A stretch of DNA of 32,751 bases from Fidelibacterota bacterium (lineage in GTDB: Bacteria; Fidelibacterota; JAANXI01). The stretch covers positions 1 through 32,751 of the forward strand of contig JAANXI010000175.1 in the NCBI GenBank assembly GCA_018263365.1. Direction: 5' to 3'. Under the pieces are notes generated by a model, which did not search any database, was not told the origin of the DNA, and worked only from the letters and a program-made list of their open reading frames with translations. Positions 19,433 through 27,444 of this stretch are shown piece after piece. Position numbers and translations under genes: made by a program. Numbering within the stretch: the first letter of the stretch is position 1; every line of letters begins with the position of its first letter.

Positions 19433-19645
19433 TTATCCCATTTTGTGGGTATGGCTAACTGCCTTTTTCACCCTTCCCTGCTTAATGCAGGATGTACAGA
19501 CTTTCATCCGCTTATGCGTGCCGTTCACGTCCACGCGAATTTTCTGCAAATTCGGCATAAAGCGTCGTTTTGTTCTGTTATTCGCGTGACTCACGTTATT
19601 TCCGACTTTCGGGCCTTTCCCACACACTTCACATACTTGCGCCAT
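19433..19645 (-). CDS. rpmB: 50S ribosomal protein L28
   Basis: [38 protein letters not shown]...[16 protein letters not shown] (CxxC zinc-type form). Confidence 0.95.
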   Translation of the reverse strand: MAQVCEVCGKGPKVGNNVSHANNRTKRRFMPNLQKIRVDVNGTHKRMKVCTSCIKQGRVKKAVSHTHKMG

Positions 19646-19881
19646 TATTTTCTCCGTCATTCCTTGAATTCAAAAATCGTTAAAATTTAGACGTTCACAA
19701 TCGAAAAGCAAGCGGTAAAGCGTTTTCTGCTCAGAAAACGCGGATAGAACCGCCCGAATCGATCCCCGCCGTGGCGGTGTCATTGCCGGTGAATTCATAA
19801 AAGCGTCAGTGAAGGTGGATTTCTTGAATCCCACGCCCTCGCTCAAACCCACTTCGCGGACTTTAAGCGGGTTTTCCATTA

Positions 19882-19910
19882 GATACAAATATGTCGCCTC
19901 CGTAAGGCTC
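19882..19910 (-). repeat. REP-like hairpin copy: GAGCCTTACGGAGGCGACATATTTGTATC (minus strand)
   Basis: Short hairpin GCCT..(G)AGGC plus tail GACATATTTGTATC, similar to the sequences at 32022-32049 and 32073-32100. Confidence 0.5.
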
Positions 19911-20023
19911 ACTGCTGAAATTTTGGGTTATTTTTTTTGAGAACTGATAACTATTCACTGTCGACTGAGTATCGTCTCACAACTGAGGTCTCAGGTTTTA
20001 CTACTCATGCAATTTTTTACTAG

Positions 20024-20221
20024 CCTGAATGATTCATTAAATAGCAGCATATTTTTGGGGAATCCAATAGAACAAATATTTAGTGGGCTATTCCGAGCCA
20101 GAGCAAGCACTGGAAATGTTCCAAGTAGAGACGTTCCATGGAACGTCTCTACATAACTATAAATATTGATCTTAGCACGCCTAAAATGCGCGCATTTATT
20201 TCGATTTATGAATTATTCGGG
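20024..20221. mobile_element. MITE-like element (198 bp) with imperfect terminal inverted repeats CCTGAATGATTCAT / ATGAATTATTCGGG
   Basis: Left end CCTGAATGATTCATTAAA (20024), right end ATGAATTATTCGGG (20208-20221); no coding capacity; internal 28-bp palindrome. Confidence 0.55.
20126..20153. repeat. Perfect 28-bp palindrome GTAGAGACGTTCCATGGAACGTCTCTAC
   Basis: Self-complementary over the full 28 nt; related copies at 23568, 24969, 25048 and 25164. Confidence 0.9.
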
Positions 20222-20315
20222 TAGTAACTCATTCTCCAAAATTTCTAATAACCATAACGCAATAACACCAGAATACGTGAGTAAGATTAAGAGTACGATT
20301 ATGATTAGGACATGT

Positions 20316-20362
20316 AAACTCGAATACTCTAACACCCGAACACTTTAACACTATAACACTCC
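20316..20362. repeat. 8-bp-period degenerate tandem repeat (AACACYNN)
   Basis: AAACTCG-AATACTCT-AACACCCG-AACACTTT-AACACTAT-AACACTCC. Confidence 0.75.
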
Positions 20363-20411
20363 ATCCCTCTCCATTTGCTCCTTCACAGGAAACCCGATAT
20401 ATTTAGCCGTT

Positions 20412-21428
20412 ATGAAAATTGGTCCATTAGATATACCAAGCCGGGTTCTCCTGGCACCGATGGCTGGCGTCACGGATCATATTTACCGGGTGATCTGTAG
20501 GGAGTTCAGCGCGGGACTCGTTTATACGGAATTCGTCAGTTCCAACGGGATCATCCGGGAGAACGAGCGGACGCTGGAGATGCTCCACTTTGAGGAGCGG
20601 GAGCGTCCAATCGGCATCCAGATTTTTGGCGATGATGCGGATATTCTGGCGGAGAGCGCCGCATACCTTACCGAGTCACTAGAGCCGGACCTTATCGACC
20701 TGAATTTCGGCTGCCCGGTACCGAAGGTGACCAAAAAAGGGGCGGGATCGGCTATTCTGAAGGATCAGGGAAAGGTCGGCGAGGTCTGCGAAAAAGTCGT
20801 GAATGCGGTGGATATCCCCGTGACAGTGAAAATGCGCAGCGGCTGGTCTGACAAAGAGATCGTGGCGCCGGAGTATGCGCAGCTCATGGAATCGCTGGGA
20901 ATTGCTGCGGTGACAGTCCACGGCCGCACCACGCAGATCCGGTATGAAAAGCCGTCAGATAACACGGTGATTGCGGCAACGAAGGAAGCCGTGGATATTC
21001 CGGTTATCGGTAACGGTGACATTCTGCAACCGGAAGATGGGCGAAGAATGATCGACGAAACCGGCTGCGACGGTGTGATGATTGCCCGTGGCGCCCTGGG
21101 CAATCCGTGGATACTGCATCGCACCAATCATTATCTGGAAACCGGCGAACTATTGCCTGAACCTGACTATGCCGACCGGCTGAACTTATGTTTCCGACAT
21201 CTCCAGCTGAAGGAAGAAGAAAAGGATTCGACGCTTGCGGCCATGTTGATGAAAAAGAACATCGGCTGGTATCTCAAAGGGATGCCGAATGCGTCGACAA
21301 TGCGCCAACTCATTAATACCAGTGATGAGTCTCAGGAGATGTATGAAATACTGCGTGACTATGCGAAGGAACTCAATGTTAAGTTAACGGCAGAAGAACC
21401 GGCGCTCTCCTACCAAAAAAGCGTCTGA
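20412..21428 (+). CDS. dusB: tRNA-dihydrouridine synthase (DusB family)
   Basis: RVLLAPMAGVTDHIYR, DLNFGCPVPKVTKKGAGSAI, VKMRSGW, GNGDI, DGVMIARGALGNPWI. Confidence 0.95.
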   Translation: MKIGPLDIPSRVLLAPMAGVTDHIYRVICREFSAGLVYTEFVSSNGIIRENERTLEMLHFEERERPIGIQIFGDDADILAESAAYLTESLEPDLIDLNFGCPVPKVTKKGAGSAILKDQGKVGEVCEKVVNAVDIPVTVKMRSGWSDKEIVAPEYAQLMESLGIAAVTVHGRTTQIRYEKPSDNTVIAATKEAVDIPVIGNGDILQPEDGRRMIDETGCDGVMIARGALGNPWILHRTNHYLETGELLPEPDYADRLNLCFRHLQLKEEEKDSTLAAMLMKKNIGWYLKGMPNASTMRQLINTSDESQEMYEILRDYAKELNVKLTAEEPALSYQKSV

Positions 21429-21911
21429 TTATCCCGGCAGTATTCGCTGAATATATTTCCCAAAATTCCTGACTAAATCGATCCCTTTTACAATACCCCG
21501 TAACGCAGTCAATTCTTCAGCGGAACCCCGCCAGATCTCATTGATGATCTCTTTTTCGCGTTCGTTATCACCATTGAGAAGAGAATTCACCAGCGCCAGC
21601 GCCACCACGACATCGTCGACATAGCCGACCGGCCCGGCGACAGCTTCGGGAATAACATCGAAAGGCATGACAAAATATCCCACGGCGACCGCCACGCGCC
21701 GCTTTGTCTTTTTAGAAACTTCGGGATGATTCAGCAGGCTGATGAGCAGATGCAGCACAAGCGGCCCCGCCTTGACAAGCCGGATGGTTGTTTTCATTGG
21801 CAGAATTTTCAGGAGTCTGTATTTTTCCCGATACCGCGTGACATTCTCATCCCAGTGTGCGATTTTCGCTTCGATCTTGTCGTAATAGTCGTCGAGTTTT
21901 TCCTGGTTCAC
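21429..21911 (-). CDS. DUF1232 (YkvA-like) membrane protein
   Basis: SKKTKRRVAVAVGYFVMPFDVIPEAVAGPVGYVDDVVVALALVNSLL is the DUF1232 signature. Confidence 0.85.
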   Translation of the reverse strand: MNQEKLDDYYDKIEAKIAHWDENVTRYREKYRLLKILPMKTTIRLVKAGPLVLHLLISLLNHPEVSKKTKRRVAVAVGYFVMPFDVIPEAVAGPVGYVDDVVVALALVNSLLNGDNEREKEIINEIWRGSAEELTALRGIVKGIDLVRNFGKYIQRILPG

Positions 21912-22145
21912 TTGTTACCCCTCACCTGCTCTGTTTCTTGTTTCAATTGAGTCTACCGAATGGAATGTAAAGTGTAAAGTACCAGATTAGTATCGGAGAT
22001 GGAAAATGCCAGAAAATGCGACAGGAAATACTACCCTCCGAACTGTTAGGTATATCACATGATGAAATGGCTCGTGACCCACAACACTCAAAGGCCGGGC
22101 GATCTCTCATATCTTTGAGAAAAGCAACAAATCGGAGGGATCACT

Positions 22146-22544
22146 ATGAGGGCGTTAATCTTATGTTTGCCTTTTTTGGCGCTGCTTTTCACTTTTTGCG
22201 ACCAACAACAGTATAATAAAGAACTCCTGACGGAACGATTCAACCAATCAGACAGCGCAATCCACGCCTTAGTCAATGATGCGAAGATCGAGATAATGGA
22301 AAGCACGGGTGACACACTGTACAACGAGCATATTCAATATATCCTGGAATCGGCCAAATTCCGGCTGGATTCGCTGGAGCATTCCATAGATACTTATAAC
22401 CGGCAGAGCTTTGAGCGCGTTGAGGCGCGAATCGAGCAAATTATTTACCAAACTGAGCAGGATTTACTGGAGCTGAAACAAGTCGCAAATGAAAAAACCA
22501 AGTCGGTGTACGATGAACTAGCGCGGGGTGTCAAGAGTTCCTGA
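22146..22544 (+). CDS. Small lipoprotein-like hypothetical protein, helical
   Basis: N-term MRALILCLPFLALLFTFCDQQ (signal plus Cys); AGATCGGAGGGATCACT-type upstream region with GGAGG; coiled-coil-like remainder. Confidence 0.5.
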   Translation: MRALILCLPFLALLFTFCDQQQYNKELLTERFNQSDSAIHALVNDAKIEIMESTGDTLYNEHIQYILESAKFRLDSLEHSIDTYNRQSFERVEARIEQIIYQTEQDLLELKQVANEKTKSVYDELARGVKSS

Positions 22545-22613
22545 GTAGATCCCTTTGACGACTAAATTCGCCGTTGGATTCAATCGTAAAATCGAATATA
22601 TTTCACTCCCAAT

Positions 22614-22697
22614 GGAGGTGTAGCCCTAACTGGTAAGGCAGCGGTCTTGAAAACCGCCGGGTTCACGCCCTTGGGGGTTCGAATCCCTCCACCTCCG
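22614..22697 (+). tRNA. tRNA-Ser(UGA)
   Basis: Acceptor GGAGGTG/CACCTCC + G73; anticodon arm GCGGT CTTGAAA ACCGC (anticodon TGA); long variable arm CGGGTTCACGCCC; T-loop TTCGAAT. Confidence 0.95.
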
Positions 22698-22866
22698 CTG
22701 TCCGAAATCCCCTGAGCCATAATGGTTGCAGGGGTTTTTGCGTTTTCAGCGGTGGATAAACCGTGGCACACCGTTACGCCACATCTGCGCAAAACTTATC
22801 ATATCACCCTCGACTGTTCGACGGGAGTTCCCCGTAAGAGTAATAATCCCCCACAAGTTTACCTAG

Positions 22867-23184
22867 CCTGAATAATTCATAAACTCAGGAAAAAAGAGTT
22901 CCAATAGTGGTTGTAAAATGTTAAATTACAGTAAGTTAAAAACACATAAACATTCACAACCACTCAGGAACTCTCTTATGAATAATGTACCAGCTATTCC
23001 CGGTAAAAACCAGACCGAATTCCCATTGGAAGTCACCGCCGTGGAAGGCACTCCGGTTTTCATCGATGCGCAAGGAGGCGACCTCACCTCGGATGCGGGC
23101 GTGCTCCTGCTCCGGGAGACCGAAGCCCACGTCGGGATCATTGCGACGTTGACCGATTGTCTGCCCGATCCGCGGCATCCGTCG
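22867..23184 (+). pseudogene. 5' remnant of an IS1380-like transposase with left terminal repeat
   Basis: TIR-like CCTGAATAATTCAT (22867-22880); start at 22978 MNNVPAIPGKNQTEFPLEVTAVEGTPVFIDAQGGDLTSDAGVLLLRETEAHVGIIATLTDCLPDPRHPS, then similarity ends abruptly (typical continuation lost). Confidence 0.7.
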
Positions 23185-23196
23185 TTGCATTTGCTT

Positions 23197-23390
23197 GGGC
23201 CGGCTGCCTTCCTCCGAATAGAGCACCGCAAAGACGTCCTCCGGAATGCGGCGGAAGATCAGCTGGTAGAACTGATATGCGTCCGAGTCCTCCAGCTGCT
23301 GCCGCTTCCGGTCGCTCAAATGCGGGCCATAGCCGAACGCCTCGGTTTGGGTGGGCGATTGGTTGGGTTTGAACAGGGGGATCCCACGAG
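23197..23390 (-). pseudogene. N-terminal fragment of an IS1182-like transposase, antisense, fused to the IS1380-like remnant
   Basis: Minus strand: RGIPLFKPNQSPTQTEAFGYGPHLSDRKRQQLEDSDAYQFYQLIFRRIPEDVFAVLYSEEGSRP, then changes to non-related sequence; in-frame stop just upstream. Confidence 0.6.
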
Positions 23391-23497
23391 GTTAATCGTT
23401 GGTAAACTCCTGATATTATTAGAGATAATGTACCAAATTCCCCGGAGAATTCCTATGAAAAATCGGGACTTTTTAGACTGCACTCATGTCTTTAAAA

Positions 23498-23696
23498 CCT
23501 GATAATTCATAAACCGGGTTTATTCTGATGATAAGACCAAATGTAACTTATGGAATAACACGTGCTTGTAGAGACACGCCATGGAGGGTCTCTACCCAAC
23601 GATATTGTGGACGGTTATACTCCACAACTTGCACCTCCAAACCCCGCCGGAACATGGATGGTATGATCCGGAAATCGCATTCATGAATTATTCAGG
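23498..23696. mobile_element. MITE-like element (199 bp) with TIRs CCTGATAATTCAT / ATGAATTATTCAGG and AAAA flanking duplication
   Basis: Left flank TTTAAAA|CCTGATAATTCAT, right ATGAATTATTCAGG|AAAAGATA; internal imperfect palindrome GTAGAGACACGCCATGGAGGGTCTCTAC at 23568-23595. Confidence 0.6.
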
Positions 23697-23863
23697 AAAA
23701 GATAAATTCATTAGGGTATTTTCATATTCATAGAGTAACGATGTGGTTATAATGACATATGATAACAACCCCATGAAGACTGTAATGCCGTATCTTCTTT
23801 TTCGTCTATTTGACTCCCCATTTTTTGCCTTTCCCAGTATGGTTGAATACAATTGGATTGTGT

Positions 23864-24913
23864 TTATTCCCCAAGAAATGCAGTAACCCCGTCCGAATAA
23901 TACGTAGTCCCGGACGAATCGATCACCATTCCTTCGACATTGGGGAGGTTGTTGACCCAGCGCATACCGTCAATTGGCCCCAAAATAAATAACGCTGTGG
24001 CGTATGCATCGGCCTGCTCCGGACTTTCAGCAACAATAGTTGCGCTCAGTGACTTCCGTGTCGGTAAACCCGTTTCCGGATTCAGGATGTGATGATAACG
24101 GACTCCGTCGTATATGTAGTATCTCTGATAATCACCGGAGGTGGCCACGGCATTTCCTCCGGAGATGTTGAGTACTTCAGCAAGGTCATTAGTCTTACGG
24201 GGATCCTGAATGCCGACCTTCCACGGTTGACTGTTTTTCATCCCGAGACAGTAGAGATCGCCGCCCGCATTGATGAGTGCATCTTCGATTCCCTGCTCTT
24301 TCAAGATATCAATGGCCCTGTCGACAGCATACCCTTTCGCAATACCGCCTACAGCAAGACGGACACCAGATTTTTCCTTTTCCAGAAGGAACTTCTCGTT
24401 TTCCTGTCGCAGGCTCACATAGGAAAAACCAACAATTTTCAGGGACTGTTCGATCGTCTCTTTTGCAGGTGGCTCAGGATTATCTGCCGTCAAATTGTAG
24501 AGGTCCAGCACAGGCTTTATCGAAATATCGAATGTCGAAACCGAGGTTTCGTAATACTCTTTTGCCCTCGCCAGTAGATTGTACACTTCATCCGTTGTAT
24601 GAATTGAATCGTTGGCGTAATTGAACCGGTAGATTTCGCTTCCCTGGTTCTCTTCCCACAACAGAACGGAAATCCGTTCAATTTCCTCCTGCGCCGCCAG
24701 CATGCTTGCTCTGGCGGATTCCCGGTTCTCCGCGAAAATGGTGTAATCGATGACCGTATCCATGGCGAAACGGGTGAAGTTAAACGGTTGCTGATTTGAA
24801 CTGCAGGAAACGAGCACAAGGAGTGAAAAAAAAGTTGCCAGGAACCAACTGGGATAATAAGAAAATAATTGGTTGGGATTGACTCCCTGAAATTTGCCGG
24901 AGACACCACTCAT
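23864..24913 (-). CDS. apbE: FAD:protein FMN transferase (ApbE), lipoprotein
   Basis: Lipobox LLVLVSCSS; RFAMDTVIDYTIFA, GGIAKGYAVDRAIDILKEQGIEDALINAGGDLYCLG, HHILNPETGLPTRKSLSATIVAESPEQADAYATALFILG. Confidence 0.95.
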   Translation of the reverse strand: MSGVSGKFQGVNPNQLFSYYPSWFLATFFSLLVLVSCSSNQQPFNFTRFAMDTVIDYTIFAENRESARASMLAAQEEIERISVLLWEENQGSEIYRFNYANDSIHTTDEVYNLLARAKEYYETSVSTFDISIKPVLDLYNLTADNPEPPAKETIEQSLKIVGFSYVSLRQENEKFLLEKEKSGVRLAVGGIAKGYAVDRAIDILKEQGIEDALINAGGDLYCLGMKNSQPWKVGIQDPRKTNDLAEVLNISGGNAVATSGDYQRYYIYDGVRYHHILNPETGLPTRKSLSATIVAESPEQADAYATALFILGPIDGMRWVNNLPNVEGMVIDSSGTTYYSDGVTAFLGE

Positions 24914-24968
24914 TTTATTTCAAGAGGTAGAGCATGGAGGGAATGAAATTTCGAACGTCCTCGATTTA

Positions 24969-25191
24969 GTAGAGACGTTCCATGGAGAGTGTGTGAAAAC
25001 AGAAAAACAAGGGAAAAATTGTGAGTAATCATCGTATTTTCTTCCGAGTAGAGACGTGCCATGGCACGTCTCTACATTCAATAATATCAATGGGTTATCA
25101 CATAATTTATGCTGTGTGGTGTTTAGGAACGCCCGGAGGAAAAAATGTCTTGACTCGGTATTCTCACACACCCTCCATGGAACATCTCTAC
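24969..25191. repeat. Composite palindromic (REP/BIME-like) unit: outer inverted repeat arms flanking a central 28-bp perfect palindrome
   Basis: 24969-24996 GTAGAGACGTTCCATGGAGAGTGTGTGA; 25164-25191 is its inverted copy with 2 mismatches; centre 25048-25075 GTAGAGACGTGCCATGGCACGTCTCTAC is perfectly palindromic. Confidence 0.85.
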
Positions 25192-25252
25192 ATTAACCAG
25201 CATGGATTATTTGGAATAAACCATCCATGATAGATTCTCAACAACTAATCTT

Positions 25253-25894
25253 TTATCCGGTGATGCCATCCACCCGGCGTTTGCCGTCGATAGTCGCCAC
25301 CAGTTTATTCGGTGCACAGATAATCCGGCCGGACTGTTTCTCACCCATCTTCACGCAGATGTCGTGGCGACAAAACGATTCAACAGCTGCGAGTTTTCCA
25401 TTTTTCAGCGAAAAACGTGTATCTCCCTGAGATCCAGGAATCACAATATCGTTATAGGTTTTCGACCGATCGATACGTTCGACAGTGCGTCCATCCACCT
25501 GAAAAGTCACGTATTTTCCATCGGAATTGTTACGGGTACCGATCGTCACACACGTGTTTCCCTCGCCTCGCCTGTTCCGCATTTCACTGGCAAATGTCCG
25601 GATATCCGATGAGACATCTCCCGATTGCGTGGGATCGAGGACCTGTGTATTGCTGATGACAGACAGATCCTGCGCTGCCGGGCGAATGGGATGAGAGTCG
25701 ATCGCTGGATTTTTCCCAATGAGTCCGGATGCCGATTGCAGTATCTTGCGGATATCTTGTTCCGGTGAATCAGTAATCAGAACGACGGTATTTTCGCTTG
25801 CTTTGGTTTTCAATAGCGGTAATCCGGCGGCCAATACTCCTGTCCCAGCTATCGATGCCATTTTCAGGAATTCCCGTCTATCCAACTTTTTCAT
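25253..25894 (-). CDS. Tat-signal protein with NusG domain II-like C-terminus
   Basis: Start at ATG 25894: MKKLDRREFLKMASIAGTGVLAAGLPLL (RR Tat motif); C-term DIVIPGSQGDTRFSLKNGKLAAVESFCRHDICVKMGEKQSGRIICAPNKLVATIDGKRR resembles NusG_II family. Confidence 0.75.
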   Translation of the reverse strand: MKKLDRREFLKMASIAGTGVLAAGLPLLKTKASENTVVLITDSPEQDIRKILQSASGLIGKNPAIDSHPIRPAAQDLSVISNTQVLDPTQSGDVSSDIRTFASEMRNRRGEGNTCVTIGTRNNSDGKYVTFQVDGRTVERIDRSKTYNDIVIPGSQGDTRFSLKNGKLAAVESFCRHDICVKMGEKQSGRIICAPNKLVATIDGKRRVDGITG

Positions 25895-26348
25895 GTGTCT
25901 TACTCCCGTTTGAGTATATCTTTGAAATTTCGAAATAATTATCTTCGTTCTGTGACGCCAGCGCTGCCCACTTCCACGATAACGCACTCGTCAGAGCCAA
26001 CCCAACGAGTCCACCGACAAAATATACAACCTCGTCTGCGATGCCAGCAACCGAGATGTCACTGAAATATAATGCAAAGATACCGAGGAGGAAACCCAGA
26101 AGCGGCAAGCCGTACTGCATGAGTGATAATTTCAGCAGCAGATCCCGGGATTCGGTGACGATCACCTTTTGCCCGGTTGTCGCCCCCGCTTCATTTTTCG
26201 CCAATACGCCCCGCTCACCTTTTTCATTCGGGGCACATAAAATTTTCGCCCCACAATCCTCACAGGTGTCGTTTTCCATCAGCGTGACGAAGGCCTTGTC
26301 ACCTTCGATGCGTTTAACTATGCCCTCGTCGAGAATTTCTTCGGACAT
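25878..26348 (-). CDS. rseC: SoxR-reducing system protein RseC family
   Basis: GIVKRIEGDKAFVTLMENDTCEDCGAKILCAPNEKGERGVLAKNEAGATTGQKVIV + two TM segments; follows rnfB. Confidence 0.85.
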   Translation of the reverse strand: MSEEILDEGIVKRIEGDKAFVTLMENDTCEDCGAKILCAPNEKGERGVLAKNEAGATTGQKVIVTESRDLLLKLSLMQYGLPLLGFLLGIFALYFSDISVAGIADEVVYFVGGLVGLALTSALSWKWAALASQNEDNYFEISKIYSNGSKTHEKVG

Positions 26349-27199
26349 CAGGCTGCCTTCTCCTGGATTGCCGTCGGTTCTGCCGCTTCCTCATTCCCGT
26401 CCAGCACCACCAGACATTCGGTGGGACACCGATCGGTCGGTAATTTCGCCTCTTTTCCGTACTGGTCGTAATTCACGTAGGCCAGGTTATCCTCCATGTA
26501 CATCTGTCCGTCCTCCACGGCGCGGACACAGATCTGGCAACCGATACACGCCTTGGTACACAGCTGGCGCGAGGTTTTCGGATCGTCGAAATTTTTACAG
26601 AGCACAAACAGTTTATCCGATTCCGGATGCATTTCGATGACGTTCCGTGGACACGCTCCGACGCAGTTGCCACAGCCGTTACATTTGTCCTCGATGACCA
26701 CCGGCAATCCGTTATCATCCATATACATCGCTCCAAACTGACAGGCATCTACACACTCGCCGAAGCCCAGACAACCATACTCGCACAATTTGTCGCCGCC
26801 GCTCATCAGATTGGCAGCCAGGCAAGACTCGATACCAGCGTAATCGGCTTTGACGGCCGTTTCATAAGTGCCGCCCTGGCACATGACCCGGGCGATTTTC
26901 CGCTCCGCCGCCTCGACTTCCACTCCCATAATCTCGGCAATCTCATCGATCTCACTCTGGGTGGCGACGGTACAATCGCTGATTTCAACGTCATCCAGTA
27001 CCACCTCTCCAGCGAATTTAGCGCAGCCTGGAAATCCACAGCCGCCACAGTTGGCGCCGGGAAGCGCATTTTTCACCTGCTCGATCCGCGGGTCCTCATC
27101 CACGTGCAATTTTTTGTTGGCAATGGACAAACCGGCGGAGAACATCGCGCCCAGTCCGCCCATACTTCCCATTGATATTAGTAGTGCTGTAACGTCCAT
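26348..27199 (-). CDS. rnfB: Electron transport complex subunit RnfB
   Basis: LPGANCGGCGFPGCAKFAGEVV (Fe4 domain), multiple CxxCxxCxxxC ferredoxin motifs (CNGCGNCVGACP, CIGCQIC). Confidence 0.96.
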   Translation of the reverse strand: MDVTALLISMGSMGGLGAMFSAGLSIANKKLHVDEDPRIEQVKNALPGANCGGCGFPGCAKFAGEVVLDDVEISDCTVATQSEIDEIAEIMGVEVEAAERKIARVMCQGGTYETAVKADYAGIESCLAANLMSGGDKLCEYGCLGFGECVDACQFGAMYMDDNGLPVVIEDKCNGCGNCVGACPRNVIEMHPESDKLFVLCKNFDDPKTSRQLCTKACIGCQICVRAVEDGQMYMEDNLAYVNYDQYGKEAKLPTDRCPTECLVVLDGNEEAAEPTAIQEKAA

Positions 27200-27211
27200 A
27201 GTTTCAGCTCA

Positions 27212-27251
27212 GTGTTATTGTGTTAAGGTGTTAAGGTGTTAGCGGGTTAAA
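27212..27251. repeat. 8-bp-period tandem repeat (GTGTTAAG)
   Basis: GTGTTATT GTGTTAAG GTGTTAAG GTGTTAGC GGGTTAAA. Confidence 0.85.
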
Positions 27252-27444
27252 GTTGAAATCTGTCATCGGTCGTGAGTCCTCAGTCCTGTGTCGTGTTGTT
27301 ATCATCAGTGATTTCGGTGTTTTTCAGTGTTTAATCTGCTTTTTCTTTGCGTTTTCTTCGCGTCCTTAGCGGCTTAGCGGTAACATTTTTTATCCGTGCT
27401 AATCTTTTGTTTCCGTGTTAATCCGTGTTCCATGCGTTTTTTTT

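Noticed and set aside
22580-22792. Minus ORF GGGGIRTPKGVNPAVFKTAALPVRATPP
   Set aside because: It is the antisense translation of tRNA-Ser(UGA), a well-known spurious ORF type.
22918-23502. Single intact 194-aa protein
   Set aside because: Similarity switches strand and family near 23190; it is a fusion of two transposase fragments.
26627-27242. + strand ORFs opposite rnfB
   Set aside because: Shadow ORFs of a recognised ferredoxin-type gene.
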